This document shows, in pieces, positions 12,101 through 23,551 of a stretch of DNA of 64,000 nt (positions are counted from its first letter, which is position 1; each line of letters begins with the position of its first letter). The notes below the pieces were generated by a model. The model had not been told where the DNA came from and did not search any database. It worked only from the letters and a program-made list of their open reading frames with translations. The DNA lies in assembly GCA_914767885.1 (NCBI GenBank), contig CAJZBQ010000045.1, positions 124,001 to 188,000 of the forward strand. The letters run 5' to 3'. Source of the DNA: Blepharisma stoltei (lineage: Eukaryota; Ciliophora; Heterotrichea; Heterotrichida; Blepharismidae). The translations under genes were made by a program, and so were the position numbers.

Positions 12101-14684
12101 TTAACCCACTATTTTCTCTTATTTATTATTCTTTGCTCAATTATGCTTGTCTTTATCTTACTCTAACTACTTAAAATTAATAAACTGTAAAGACTAAATT
12201 AGCTTATATAAATTGTATAGTAAATTTTGTTCCTTATTAAATGGGGCCTAAGGAAAATTTTTAGGAAAAAAAAATGACGGTTTTGTTCGTTATTTAAATG
12301 CGGGGGGGAGCCTGCATTCTTTGGAATTTTTTGACCTTTATATGATTTAAAACACGAAGTATGTGCTTGAAGGTTCATTGAAAATATGCTTCCTCGCTAG
12401 CACACTGTATCCGATTTTGTTTTTCATCCCTATGACTTTGAATTTTTTATGCTGTGAGCAATTAATATGTTTTAATTGCCTTTAATACAGTTTACATTAT
12501 ATAGGGGGGGTGGGGGTGGGGGGGTAGCATCTATTAATGGAATGGGGGTGTGGGTGGGATCCATAGATGCAAGGGGGGTGGGGGGGTGATCCATGCATAC
12601 TATCTGAGGGGGGGGATGTGATGTACACATCCAAACTGGGGGGTAAGGGGGGGTGGGTATGGGGGGTTGGCATCTGTGCTTTGACCAGCTGCCCTTAAAT
12701 CCAGGCGAAACTGCTTTATTTTTGTTTAAAATATGTATTCCATATGAATCAGTCTGGTTTTGAAATTCAGAATAATAATCTTCTCCTCATTGAGAATCTG
12801 AGTATAATAAAGAGCATTTAGATATCCCAAAAACACTTAAAATAAGAGCAGCTGCTGAAGCTGTGCGTGAGTTTGGATAGGAAACTCTTGAATATTGAGG
12901 ATAATATTTAGAAGTACTCAGTATAGTTGATGTTTGGACTCCTAGAACAGGTGTTAAAATATTATTTTTTTGAAAAACTTCCATTGTTGCAAGGACTGTA
13001 GATGTCTCTAGTCTGGGAATATGAAAATATCCTAAGTCATCCAAATGATCTGAAAAGCATTTAAAAGTTGAATTATTATCAGTAAAACTGCAATCTGTTA
13101 TATTATTCACAACTATATCAAAATTTGGCAATAAATCTCCTTCTGTTATAATTGTTTCTGTCGCTAAATTTACTCCTATTTGATTCATCATGTTCAACCC
13201 ATCATTTATATAATTCTCATAGGTCACTCCACTTATACTTATAGGGATTTCAATATTATTATTATTTGGCGCCTCATAAGTTTTTCCTGGAAACATGACA
13301 GGCAATTGAATTTGCAGTCCATTTCCATTTATTACCCCGACTGCTTGCACCTTCCCACCTTGAATATTTCAAATAGTGTAGCCCATTACCTCCGGCTTAA
13401 GAACTTGTGCTACCAAGTCATTCAAGATATATCCCGAAAATGATCCTTGAATTGGATTATTTGCTATCAAGTTATAAACCACTATTGAGCCATAATATAC
13501 AAGGTTATTAATATAACTGAAGGTATCTGTGCTATGGAACCACTTTCCTTCTAATAATATCGACCCTTCTAAGTATGCTCCCCAAGCAGCTTCCTGAATA
13601 TAAACATATGTGTAGCCTTTCTTATTCATATCAGCTTCTACTAAAGCCTCCTGGATTTTTTCTGAAATTTCTTTATTAGTTTTGAAAAAAAATCATTTAA
13701 TTCCCATAGGCTTGATTTTTTTAGAAATTAACCAAGAAATATATTCATAACTAGCTGTTTGAGGTAAAACAAATTGCCCAACTATTTCTATCCCTTGATC
13801 ATTATCAAAACTCATATCAGAAAATTCGCTGCTTATGAGCACTATTACTTTTTTTATATTATAAGTTTTAGCAATACTTAATGCTGTACTTGTATAAGAG
13901 CTAAAAGAGTAATCAGAATAATAAGCACTTGATAAGGAGATATCCACAGGATAGCCAACAATAAAGTGGATAAACCCTAACTCCCCCCCTCCGTGAGTGA
14001 ACAAAAAAATTTTGTTCACTCATGAAGGGGGGTTAATTTTTTTTTTAAATTTATATATAAAATTGATGGAAAATTTTTTTTTTCGAAATTTTAAAAAATC
14101 CTAATTTGTAAAAATTGGGAAGCAAATATTAATTTAATTTATAAAATTTATGTTTTAAAACGCAATTTGTTTAAAATTAAACAGAATTAGCTCGAGATTT
14201 CATTATACTAATTATCATTTATATATCAATTTTTATCTCATAAAAAAAATTCTATTAAAAAAATTTTTTTCACTAACGAAGGGTGGGCTTTTGGGCAAAA
14301 AATAAGGATTTTTCCAAGTTTTTGTTCACTCACGGAGGGGGGGAGTAAGGTTCTTGCATAAGTGTTTATCATTGATGAAATTGCCAGTGATGAAACTGTG
14401 TCATAAACAATAAAGTATTCTGGATTTTCGAATACAGTTTCAATGTCAGACAAGTCAGTGATTTTATAAAGGATGAACCGAAATGGAGAGTCTAAGTTGC
14501 AGCCTGGCTCAGTTCCTGTTGAACAATCTAAAGTTGTTTTGAAATACATTAGCAGCAGTGGAGAAGTATAGTCACTGTACAAAATCGGAATAATAGAAAA
14601 TTGACCCAGAGCAAATCTGATAAGTATGCAAATTTGGATCAACATTAAATTAATATGATGGCAAAAGCTGATAAAGAAATTCAC
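9187..14684 (-). CDS. Receptor-like protein B: ANF/periplasmic-binding ectodomain plus multi-TM C-terminus
   Basis: Start at 14684 gives a signal-peptide-like N-terminus ending FALGQFSIIPILYSDYTSPLL. The ectodomain follows: YARTL|GFIHFIVGYP, a DIVVNNITDC segment, VREVAFTGCSGVVRVSQEGNDR near 10690. The C-terminal half has many hydrophobic spans (GYFILIIIELIPMIIGTLFAI, a GEILFLPINLYLFQ stretch, IALVTIVSPASENVSLG, ALITLVIGWIVLAMLG) and ends in a Ser-rich cytoplasmic tail (...FKLEKNK, TAA). Several TGA codons are read as Trp. Two inserts interrupt the gene: a family A element at 13981-14345 and a nested composite at 11155-12687. Both splice out cleanly by comparison with gene A. The layout resembles class-C-receptor-like proteins of ciliates, but the TM part was not matched to a named family. 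Confidence 0.8.
11534..12310 (+). mobile_element. Family M hairpin-ended element (middle shell)
   Basis: Starts TCCCCCCCCATTTAATAACG and ends CGTTATTTAAATGCGGGGGGGAG. The left end has the motif followed by its inverse (GTTCGTTATTAAATGGG, 11563-11581). The right end has two reverse copies (12228-12246 and 12280-12310). This is the same plan as families A and B with an unrelated motif. The flanks (TTA versus CCT) do not give a clean target duplication, so one boundary may be off or the copy rearranged. Confidence 0.7.
11737..12082 (-). mobile_element. Family A element, copy 2 (innermost of the nest)
   Basis: CTCCCCCCTCCGTGAGCG...ACGGAGGGGGAG, flanked by TAA at 11734-11736 and 12083-12085. Orientation is reversed relative to copy 1, with the two tandem motifs at the left and the facing pair at the right. 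It lies wholly inside 11534-12310. Confidence 0.85.
13981..14345 (+). mobile_element. Family A element, copy 3, in receptor B
   Basis: CTCCCCCCCTCCGTGAGTG...CTCACGGAGGGGGGGAG with perfect TAA duplications at 13978-13980 and 14346-14348. Excision keeping one TAA joins YARTL to GFIHFIVGYP, matching YARKIGFLQCIIGYP of gene A. Confidence 0.95.
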
Positions 14685-14918
14685 TAGATAAAATATTTTT
14701 AATTATATATACATATCCGTTTTTATAGCTCGAGAGAAGGGATAACTTTTCAATTAATTTTTTCATCTTCGAAAATTTATAAAAATTGATTAAATAAGAA
14801 ATAGAAAAATTGGATTTGAGAATTGAGCAAGCTAGTTTGTAATAAAATTAATAATTTTAATGGTTAAATCTGGAATGCTGATATATAATTTATCTAAATA
14901 TTTTTCAATAAATTTCTA

Positions 14919-15196
14919 CTCCCCCCCCCCTCCGTGAGTGAGTGAGTGAGCAAAAAAAATTTGTTCACTCACGGAGGGGGTTAATTTTTTTTTTTAAAAA
15001 AATCCTAATTCGCAAAATTTGAAAGCCAAAATTAATTTAATTTATTAAATTTATGTTTTAAATAGAAATTCGTTTAAAATTAAATAGAATTAGCTTTAGA
15101 TTTCATTATACTAATTATCATTTATATATCAAAATTTTTTTCCATAAAAAATTTTTCTATTAAAAAAATTTTTGTTCACTCACAGAGGGGGGGGAG
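14919..15196 (+). mobile_element. Family A element, copy 4 (intergenic, short)
   Basis: CTCCCCCCCCCCTCCGTGAG with an extra (GTGA)n run, then the inverse motif. The right end keeps one reverse motif (TTGTTCACTCACAGAGGGG) instead of two. Flanks CTA and TTA share only TA. Confidence 0.8.
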
Positions 15197-15199
15197 TTA

Positions 15200-16225
15200 G
15201 GAAGAAATAAGGGATTTTGGCTAAAAAAATTCATGAATTTATAAAAGTTAAGGAAAAGATTCTATGTGCTTTAATAAGTTTACTTCAGGTAAAAGCTTTA
15301 TAAATAAAAATAATTTAAGCTGGCTGGCTTCGTGGCTTAATAGAGCGTTTATTCATTCTATTCGATTTTATTGCTAGGTCAAGGCTAGCGTAATTGAAAA
15401 CTGCGCTCAGCTTTAAGAATTATAAGCTTACAATTTAGAAGATTAATAAAACTTTTTAGAGATAAAATTATTGATAAATCTTATGCTTATTTTTAAAATC
15501 CAATATTAAAAACATCAGCTGCTTTAGCCTCTTTCGACCTCTAGCAAGTTTTTTTTTTTAAAAAATTTATTAATATTAAATCTAATTATTTTTTAAATTT
15601 AAACAACCAGAATTTGGCAATATTTAAAAATAAATTCTAATTAATTTATAAATTGATGATTTAAAAGATACATGCTTCTTTGATTCTATATAATTAGCTA
15701 GGGATCTTGTTTTTGCAATTATTAATTATTATATTAAACATTTTATAAGATATCATAATATTGCAATTTTTTGCTTACTTTTAAATGATTAATTAAAATT
15801 TTTAAACTTCAAAGGAGGAGTAAGAATTTAGAGATTTAAATTGATATAATCTTTAGATTAATTTAAATGCAATGCATTTAATTGAAATACTTCGTTAAAT
15901 TGATGAGAAACATCAATTCTTCTCCTTTATTTTCTTTTATATTTTTAACTTCAACATAGAGGCTATAAAAATTCACTTGCCTTAAACTAGATGTACTTCT
16001 AGATCCATAAACTTAAAATTTATAAAGATATTAGCTACAGGTAAGACAATACGCAAATTATTAATAAAGACAACTATTTTTTACGGTTAATTTTTGATAA
16101 TAAAAACATTCACATTTAATTCTATTTTGATATATTTAAGGGAAAAAATTATAATTTCTATAAATCTATCTTATTTTGGCTTTTTATGCTTGATATTTTT
16201 ATTAAAAATTCAATTAATTATGAAG
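15200..16225. other. AT-rich intergenic sequence
   Basis: No supported gene. A short block at 15908-15957 (CTCCTTTATTTTCTTTTATA...) resembles part of the neighbouring gene at 17395-17445 and may be a small duplicated fragment. Nothing else recognised. Confidence 0.45.
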
Positions 16226-18430
16226 TTACTTCTTATTAACTCCTCCCTCTTTAAATTGGTACAAAATATAGGTAGAAATTTTTATTTTTGGGGACCCATT
16301 AAATTTAAACAAATGTTTTTTTAATAGGAAAATTTTTATGTGAAAATACTAATTTTTATTTAAAATTTGTTTAGCCTAATTAATGGAAAATAGCAATTAG
16401 AATATTATTTAAAAAGTTTTCACACTGAATCGTATAATTCAAATTCAAAAACAAAATGAAACCTCTTTAAATTGCAACAGAATTTTAAAGGATGGAATAA
16501 GTATTTTACACAAATAAATCTCTAAATAATCAAAGCAGGTTTTCATAAAATCATAATAATCAGTTTTGTTTTTGTCTCTTTGCACTATTGTCTGTAGTGA
16601 AGCACCTTTATAGCAAAATTTTAACTTTCTCTCAATGACTGTTAAAAATTCCAAAGGACTTTTTTGAAAAGTAAGGCTTGCTTTATGCATTTCATTTGCA
16701 AATTCCTCAAAAATATCTGGTAATTTTATATGAGGTATAGCTCTAGGTAAATCTTTACCTTCGATAAATTCATATTTTATTTCTTGATTTTCGTCCAAAA
16801 AAATCACATGATCAGCCTGAAAAATTTCTTTAAGATACTCTCTCGAAGAAATTATTGCAAAAATTTTTTTTTCTTTATAATAATTTTTCCGTTTTAATTG
16901 TAAAACAATTGTTTTATGAGTTTTTATTTCATCAGGACTTTTAAACAAATTGGAATCTTCATCAAGCTGATTTGTTGATGAGCCTCCTTGGCAATAATAA
17001 AAAATTTCTATAGGGCTTGCAGGATTTCCTTTACTATAAATTTGATTTAAACCTTTTGCATATTTTTTATAAGTGCTGATATTGCTAAATATTTCTTTCG
17101 GTAAATTCAGTAAATTTTCTTTTGAATACCCAGCATAATAAAATGTCATTTTTAGAAATACCTGATTTTTTCTTGAATCCCAAACAAAAGTCCCAAAATT
17201 TATATATGAATTTGTCAGCGAAAGAAACTCTATTATTGCTTTATAATCGGTACTTAAGAATGTGACGATACGCTGGTTTATTGCAAAAAATAACCTTGCT
17301 TCAATTATTTCTGCTTTAGTTTCAAAAATTAAAGGAAAAGTTGATCATGCTTCTAAGCCACCATGATCATCGCAAACACTGATAAGAAACACAAATCCAT
17401 CTCTTTTATTTTCTTTAATATTTTTAAATTCAAGCATTGAAACCCCTTTTTTGAGTATCTCATGGGCTTCTTTTTGCTTGATTTTATTCTGATCTCAGAA
17501 ATTTCTAAAAAGTAGTGGCTTGTTTATATTTTTTAAAATCTGTATATTTTCATATAAAATATCAACTCCTTCTTTTATTGTTTTTCAGCAGTATTTTATA
17601 ACCTCTATATCGTAATAATAATAAAAATGCATAAAACGAGAAACTAATAAAATATTCCAATTTTCATAGGACTTTGAAGGATGATCTGATTCTAACTCCT
17701 CAGGTGATAATATTGGTAAAATTTTATTTTGCTTATCTATGGTAAATTAATTTTAAAAATTTTTTTTGGCATTTTAAAAATCATTCACTCTTGAGAGCTA
17801 TTAAAATATATGCAAGAGATTATAACTTTTAAAGGAAAAAGTCATAAATTTTATAGAAATAGCTATATCCAATATAATGTCGCTAAAAATAAAAAAATTA
17901 CCAATACCTTCCTCGATTTCATATGTGGATTGTGATTAAAATATAATTTTATAAATTATTATTTTGAAAAATTCGGATTAATTTTTCACATAATTTTTTT
18001 ATAAAAATAGCTCTCCTTCAAATGGATACAGTTTTTTTTGTTTCAAGCAAAAGGGAGGAGTAAGGTTGGAGGTGCATAATGAAGGCTGAATTTAAGAAAT
18101 GATGAATTGATTTGGTTTATCTGAGGACTGATTGTGTTAATAAGTGAATTTAGCTTTATCATCGTCGATTTTATTGAAATGTATATGAAGCTTGGAGTGA
18201 TTGTGACAAAGACATGGATTGAATTATCTTTGAAAATCAAAAATAAATGTGATGCAGAGCTTTGATTAATGAAAGCAGGTAGAATTTTAATTTTTTTATC
18301 TGTAGGAGTGAATTTTATGTCATGCGATTTAAAAAAATTTTGTAATACAGTGCTTATGTGTTCAATATTATTTGGGGGATAAGTTGATAAGGGCTGGTTT
18401 TTCTTAGTCTTCCTAAAGCTTTAGCTTGCT
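16226..18430 (-). CDS. Unrecognised large protein, two element-interrupted segments
   Basis: With TGA as Trp and two elements removed, a continuous frame runs from about 18430 (KTKKNQPLSTYPPNNIEHI) to TAA at 16226-16228 (KILNKK). The joins are strong. Removing 17696-18060 keeps one TAA and gives HYAPPTL|ESDHPSKSYENW. Removing 16240-16497 gives the terminal KIL|NKK. Visible features include a hydrophilic N-terminal domain (FFKSHDIKFTPTDKKIKILP), a DDHGGLEAW motif near 17360 and a basic, Lys-rich C-terminus. No family was recognised with confidence; the N-terminal part weakly recalls kinase-associated C-terminal domains. The start codon was not fixed because an upstream in-frame TAA may mark another insert. 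Confidence 0.55.
16240..16497 (+). mobile_element. Family B element (short form)
   Basis: CTCCTCCCTCTTTAAATTGG at the left; ATTTTAAAGGATGGAA at the right after a CCTCTTTAAATTGC arm. TAA duplicated at 16237-16239 and 16498-16500. Its removal gives a sensible gene end (KILNKK-stop). Confidence 0.75.
17696..18060 (-). mobile_element. Family B-like element inside the 16226-18430 gene
   Basis: CTCCTCAGG at the left and AAAGGGAGGAG at the right, with perfect TAA duplications (17693-17695, 18061-18063). The facing motif pair (CTCTCCTTCAAATGG / GTTTCAAGCAAAAGGG) is at the right end, so the element points to the minus strand. Excision keeps the frame. Confidence 0.75.
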
Positions 18431-18544
18431 CCTGAGAGTATTTTTTATATTAAAATTTTGTTTTGAATACGAAAATAAAGACTCATTTAATATAAAGTTG
18501 TGTTTAAATTTAAGAGAATCAGCTCTCTAAATGGTAGTGGAAAT

Positions 18545-18571
18545 GGCCCGAGCCAAAAGGAGGCTCGGGCT
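18545..18571. repeat. Isolated GC-rich hairpin
   Basis: A 9-bp perfect stem GCCCGAGCC / GGCTCGGGC around a 7-base loop, in otherwise AT-rich DNA. It resembles the outer arm of the family E element at 59353 (GCCTGAGC...GGCTCAGG) and may be a remnant of one. Confidence 0.4.
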
Positions 18572-18764
18572 ATATAAAAAATTATTTTGCTTTACTACAG
18601 AGGAGGTTAGGAAAATTCCTATTATCAGTTTTGATTAGTTTTTGAGGGCTCAAAATCGGAGATCCTGGGAAATAGATAAGGTTTGAAGGTTCTTGCATCG
18701 ATTTCTATAAAAAGATTTCTATACTTGTAAAATGGAAAAGAAATATATGAATTTCTTCAAGATT

Positions 18765-19188
18765 AATTTTAATTATTAAACAGCAATAAGTGACCCTACC
18801 AATTGCCAAATTACCTTGGCTCGAGGAAAGATGGGCTCTTATGCACCATAGCGAGAATAGTGCTTGGCCCAACTAAACTTCACCCTCTTCAATTTTTGTT
18901 AAGATTCCCATAATCTAGGATTAACCTCCTAGTTTAGAGCTACTCTCTATCGGATGTACCTATAAATTCGATAGACAAAATTTATGTCAGAGGTAAATCT
19001 ATCTAGCCCATTTGGTAGAGGCAGTAAAACCTTCAGGAGATAAATAAAACTTCCCATTTTGGCTAGACATCCATAAGCCCAAAAGCCCGGTTGAAAAGTG
19101 GCATAGGAGCTCATATTAATAGGCTTTACCTACTCCATAGGGATGCGTTTCTGAGACCAATTCTATCACCATTTTATTTCTCGATCTT
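18765..19188 (-). mobile_element. SINE-like retroelement
   Basis: A GC-richer block whose right end in minus sense reads AATAAAATGGTGATAG, matching the 5' start of the family. Approximate target repeat TTTCTTCAAGA (about 18755) and CTTCTTCAAAGA (about 19188). Internal similarity to the other copies is weaker, so boundaries are approximate. Confidence 0.5.
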
Positions 19189-19465
19189 CTTCAAAGAATA
19201 ATTATAAAAACTAATTAGATTAAATATAATCTGATTTTTTTTATATGCAATTGCTAAAAGTGCTAATATTTTGTTATGCTTTCTCATAAATTTCTATCAA
19301 AATCCCAAATATTTATAAAATGTTAATAATAATTATTTTCACTTATAAATTTTCTAATAATAATCATTACTAAAAAGCAATCTATTATAATCCGAAATAA
19401 TAATTCACTAAGCCTGTAAAATCTCATTTCGCACTTGCTTTATAAAAAGGTTGTATAAAATTAAT

Positions 19466-20366
19466 ATGCCAAACAATTTCAGAATAATAACTTTCAGCTC
19501 GAGCTGTGTTGGAAAACATATAAAATGGTCTAAAAAGCTTTACATTTGGAAGGTCCAAATAGGTTTCGAAGCTCATACTCTTCAATTTTTTGAAAGCAAA
19601 TTTTCAGGCCGCAGACGAGCTTTTTTAAATGAAAAATTATATCTTTTCGCAAGAAAAACTCGGCAGCTTGGACAATACCCTTTAAGGATAAGAAGCCATA
19701 TGATTTTAATATATGAGAAAAAAGACCACAGTTTTGATTTGAAATTTTTTAGTGACTATTTTAAAGCATTAAAAATATCCTTGCCTATCTATTTTCCTAT
19801 ATATTTTTTCTAAAATAGAACTTTATTTATAAAATTAATTGTTTTTATTAATTTATTCAGTTAAGCATAATACCATTGCCAGAGAGTGAATTATATAAAA
19901 CTACTTGCAGCACATGTGACACCTGCCAGTCAAATAATAATGAAATTATGATGAGAAGCATTTCATGCTACGAAACTTTATCTCCCTACATTAATATTGA
20001 AAATATAAATAATGAGAGTGATGAAGTTGCCCATAAAGACAATTTCAACACTTATAGAGAAGCAGTTGATGCGTTATCATTTGCAAAAAAAACAAAAATA
20101 AGAAAATGGCTAACTGAGGATTCGAGATTTGAAAGGAGTAAAAGTGACTATAGGGTTTGACCCTTAATAGCCCGATAAGGGCAGATGATTCCCGCGAAAT
20201 CATCGAGTCGGTCCAACCAACAAGTGAGCTGGTCCGGCCAACGCACTAAGTTGGTTGGACCAACTCAATAATTCCGCAGGGAATCATCTGCCCTTATCGG
20301 GCTATTAAGGGTCAGCAGCCATATACAAGAGCAGCTTCTACTGAAAGTTATATTTTTAGAGATTAA
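19466..20366 (+). CDS. Unrecognised protein, interrupted by a short IES and a family E hairpin
   Basis: Starts MPNNFRIITFSSSCVGKHIKWSKKLYIWKVQIGFE. The first segment is basic and tyrosine/phenylalanine-rich, with a RRRAFLNEKLYLFARKTRQLG stretch that could be AP2-like or another small DNA-binding fold (a guess). After an AT-rich TA-bounded gap at about 19796-19870 it continues LPESELYKTTCSTCDTC..., which has a Cys cluster CSTCDTC, then an acidic Asn-rich stretch. A family E hairpin (20159-20313) follows RV, after which PYTRAASTESYIFRD ends at TAA 20364-20366. The last join is approximate because several boundary choices are possible. Confidence 0.5.
20159..20313. mobile_element. Family E hairpin element, copy 2
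   Basis: 35-bp inverted terminal repeats, near-perfect (GACCCTTAATAGCCCGATAA... and its inverse), around an inner GGTCCAACCAACAAGTG / AAGTTGGTTGGACCAAC pair. The whole 155 bp can fold as one long hairpin. Confidence 0.85.
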
Positions 20367-20416
20367 TATAAATATTTTTCCATATAGAAATTAATATTAT
20401 TTATTAAATCCTTCAT

Positions 20417-23057
20417 CTAAATCCCAATTACCTTTTGTTCATCAATAGTAGAATTTTCATGATTGATTTCTGTCTCTTCAGTTGCTGCCTCTTCTGCATG
20501 ATCCCCACTTTTGTCTTCATCACCTTCTTCAATTTGGTGCAATTTCATTATCTTTTTATAAATTCTTTTTTTTCTAAAACTAATATAATTAAAAAAATAA
20601 ATTAAAAAGAGATTTTTCCTCTGTCATAAAAATCCTCTTCAGTTTCTTCATCTTCCTCTTCTTCTTCCTCATTTTCTTCACCACTTTCCATACTGTCCCA
20701 TTCATTAGCATCCATATCCAAACTGTTTTCATTATTCACAATTTTCCTCCTTCTTAGCCTCATCCCTACATTTTCTTCTTTAATTTTTCTTTTTAATTCC
20801 ATTTTTTGAGAATCTCTTTCGACACTAAGCATGTCTGGCTGTGTATAATATTCATTAGTAGCGTTCATAAGAGCCATTACATGTGCAGCTACAGACTGTG
20901 CCAGTGCTGAAACGATTCCTCCTTTAATTCTATAGCCTCCTTCAAGAACTGATACAATTCTGCCTTGACAGCAGGTATTGGCGATTTTTATTAAATTTTC
21001 AGTTATCCAGGTAAAGTCGTCTTCGTCTAAGTCCATAAATCCGTGGTTTATAGAGTCAAGCCCATGCCCATCAAATCCAGCAGAAATCATGATTAAATCT
21101 GGCTGAAACTCAAGCAGTCTTGGAAATACTTTTTCTCTATAATTTTGTCTAAATATTGAAGATTCAGTCCCATAAGACATCGGCAAATTAAGAATGCCAG
21201 CAGGATAGTCTTCTTCTGGCCCACAATAAGTCCCAGAATACGGATAAAATTTTCCACCAAAATCTTCGCCATACCCATGTGAAGAAATAAAAATAATATA
21301 CTTTTTCCCCTAAAACCCCCTATTTTCCTATAAAAATCCCAATTTCTCCCTATTCCTTATAAACTTAATACATTTTTAGAATCATCAGCAGAAAGCCAAG
21401 GTTTATATGATCTTGAGGTAATATTTGCCTTAATTCCAATATTATTTAAATCAATCGCATGGACATGCTTAGAAGGCTTCAAATTCTTTACAATTGCTTC
21501 GGTCCCATTCCCATGATGCACATCAAAATCCACAATAGCGACTTTATTGATATTACCCCGATAGTTATAAATGGCATATGCAGCACCAATAGCGACATTA
21601 TTTAATAAGCAAAATCCAGCAGACGTTAAATCAGGCTCACCGTCAGAGTCAACAGCTCCTGAAGGGCCTAAATGGTGCCCAGGAGGCCGAATACTGCAAA
21701 AGGCATTTTTAGACTTCCCAGTAACAACTAAATCTACAGCATGAGTTACAGATCCAGCAGCAGCAAAAGCGGCATCTAGCGATTTGTCACTTACAATGGT
21801 GTCTCTATCAAATTTCACTGGGCCTGAATTTGGTTCTAATTCTTTTATAAATTTTTCTAATTGGTAAAAATAAGAATACTCATGGACTCTTAAAATATCA
21901 GCGATATTTACAAGTGGCGGATTTTTTATCCAGTTAATATTATCAGCGAATTCGTCTATAAGTAAAGATCCAAATGAATCCAAATACAAAATTTCTATAC
22001 CATTTTATCTTTTTATCCTTATTTTTCCTATAAATTTTCTAATTAAATAATCATAATAATTAAGTATATACGATAAGGGTTTTCTGCCTGGTATTTTTTC
22101 TGTTTTGCCACAAGTTCTCTATCCCTTGTTGAAAGACTGGCATGGTCCTTACAATTGTCATGTGTAATCACCGTACATTGCCCCTGGCTATGTGGAGGTG
22201 GGATTACCCCATTTTTTGCTTTCTGAAACTCATTGGTAAACCCACAAATATTCGCTACGTCCTCAGGGGTCTGCTCGTGCTCGTTATTTATAGTTAAAAT
22301 TGCTTCACTTCCCAGGTTAATTAAGACTGGGATACATTTTCAGGCTCCTCTTCTAACAGCTAGGTGTATTGGTGTGTCCCCATTTCCGTCAGAACATACT
22401 AGCATATCACTGCCTAGTTCTTGTAGCATTTGCTGTAAGCAGACTTCGTTGTTGTGCTCAATTGCACAGTGAATTGCCATTCTGCCTGAGAAATCGCGGA
22501 GGTTGGGATCAATTGACTTGGAGATTAGTAAAGTTATAGCCTCAGAAAGACCTGAAATGGCGGCTATGTGTAGGGCGGTGCGGCCAAGGCGGTCTCTTGC
22601 GTTTACTAAGACGTCAGAGTGTTCTATAGGCATTTATGCTAATTATAAGATTTTAATATAGAAAATTAAGGTATTTTTTTTAAAATAATAGATAGGTGCT
22701 ATAGAATTTTTAAGAAATTTATAGCAAAAAGAATAGGATGGCTTGTAAACATCTGAAGCAAGATTGGTGGTAAAACTTGAACTGTCCCAAAGCAAGCGAT
22801 AAATGGATTGGCATGAGCCCTTCAAAAGGCACACAAGGGTCAGCGCCTGCTTTTAATAGTGTGATAACGCAGCCTGGCCTTGCGTTTACAAGAGCAACAT
22901 GCAGTGGGAGCATCCCCTCATCATTGTAATGAGAAAGAACACTTGTAGTATCTTCTAAGCTTGATAAAAACTCAGATAAAGCTTCTTCATCACCTAATTT
23001 GCAAAGATCATGGATGCTTTGCTTTGGTAAACTAGGCATGCTTTCACTGTATGACAT
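20417..23057 (-). CDS. Ankyrin-repeat / class II-type histone deacetylase fusion
   Basis: After removal of four TA-bounded inserts the frame runs from MSYSESMPSLPKQSIHDLC to an acidic tail ending KVIGI (TAG at 20417-20419). Residues about 1-250 are ankyrin repeats (EGMLPLHVALVNARPGC, GRTALHIAAISG, GDTPIHLAVRRGAWKC). The catalytic part follows with class I/II HDAC signatures: RPPGHHLGPSGA (tandem His), GFCLLNNVAIGAAYA, VDFDVHHGNGTEAI (Asp/His zinc ligands), a GFDGHGLDSI loop and VLEGGYRIKGG. The catalytic order matches HDA1/HDAC6-like enzymes, which deacetylate lysines on histones or other proteins. The C-terminus is strongly acidic (EEEEEEDEETEED). Nuclear or chromatin location is likely but not shown. 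The fusion is supported by continuous frame across the joins, e.g. FFLL|EHSDVLVNARD and PYRI|YLDSFGSLL. Confidence 0.85.
20561..20604. other. Short IES-like insert (44 bp), TA-bounded
   Basis: All-AT-rich; excision keeping one TA joins GKISF to YKKIMKLHQIEEGD in frame in the acidic tail of the HDAC gene. Confidence 0.6.
21301..21359. other. Short IES-like insert (59 bp), TA-bounded
   Basis: Sits before IIFISSHGYG in the HDAC domain. Excision at TA gives DDSKNVLSL|YIIFISSHGYG in frame. An alternative reading as a 62-nt GT...AG intron would give DDSKN|GKKYIIF. The size match to the 59-bp insert at 47118 favours an IES. Confidence 0.6.
21987..22066. other. Short IES-like insert (80 bp), TA-bounded
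   Basis: Separates the ankyrin and HDAC parts. Excision joins AENPYRI to YLDSFGSLLIDEF in frame, with TA at both ends. Confidence 0.7.
22627..22723. other. Short IES-like insert (97 bp), TA-bounded
   Basis: Excision joins CLQAILFFLL to EHSDVLVNARDRLGRTALH, rebuilding a textbook ankyrin unit (LLEHSDVLVNARD). This is strong evidence for the exact boundaries. Confidence 0.8.
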
Positions 23058-23551
23058 TAAAATTATCCAGGTTTGGCATGTTGGGAGTATATATATTAGA
23101 GATTAATGACTAATGATAATTTATAATAGCTTTATTTGGTTTTTTCATTATAGTTTGGCTGTTATTATTTTTTGATTTTTATATAAAATAGCCTTGGCAC
23201 TGTTTATAAAGTATCATGTCTATGTCTCAGAGTATAAATTAGTAAATTTTTATATAAAGGAAATTTTCTGAGTATAATAGCATGATGGCATATAATAAGT
23301 CTGAGCCAAAAAAATTATAAAAGAAATTCACATGGCATTAGTAATAAATTTCTTTCGATTTAATAAATTCCCATTAAAAACATAAATTTCAAAGCAATTT
23401 CTTAAAATTTGCCATTTATAATCATATTATCTAAATTCCTATTTCTTTCAAGCTTCATAATTTTTTTCTTAAAAATCGACTCTCGCGCGTTTTCCAAACA
23501 CAATTGCTTTATCCATATTTAACTTCTGAAATATGTATAATTTACAGTTGA

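Larger units (their letters stand above)
11155..12687. mobile_element. Family C element with G-rich subterminal repeats (outer shell of triple nest)
   Basis: TIR TGGTCAAGCACAGATGCC at 11155 and its inverse at 12664-12687, flanked by a 6-bp duplication GCTGCC (11149-11154, 12688-12693). The restored coding sequence (GFKGSNKKIIQEIIDLK) matches gene A. Just inside each TIR are runs of C (left, 11167-11295) or G (right, 12505-12666) in repeats of roughly 30 bp built on GGATC.C.CCCCACCCC. No coding capacity was seen; the middle is filled by the other two elements. Confidence 0.85.

Noticed and set aside
18545-18571. Rho-independent terminator
   Set aside because: Eukaryotic context; more likely a hairpin-element remnant.
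18780-19170. RNase P or other structured ncRNA (GAGGAAAGATGGGCTC word)
   Set aside because: Only one short word fits. The right end and approximate target repeat fit the SINE-like family better.
21301-21362. 62-nt GT...AG intron in the HDAC gene
   Set aside because: Possible, but the only clear intron here is 16 nt, and TA-bounded excision of 59 bp also gives a good frame and matches another insert of the same length.
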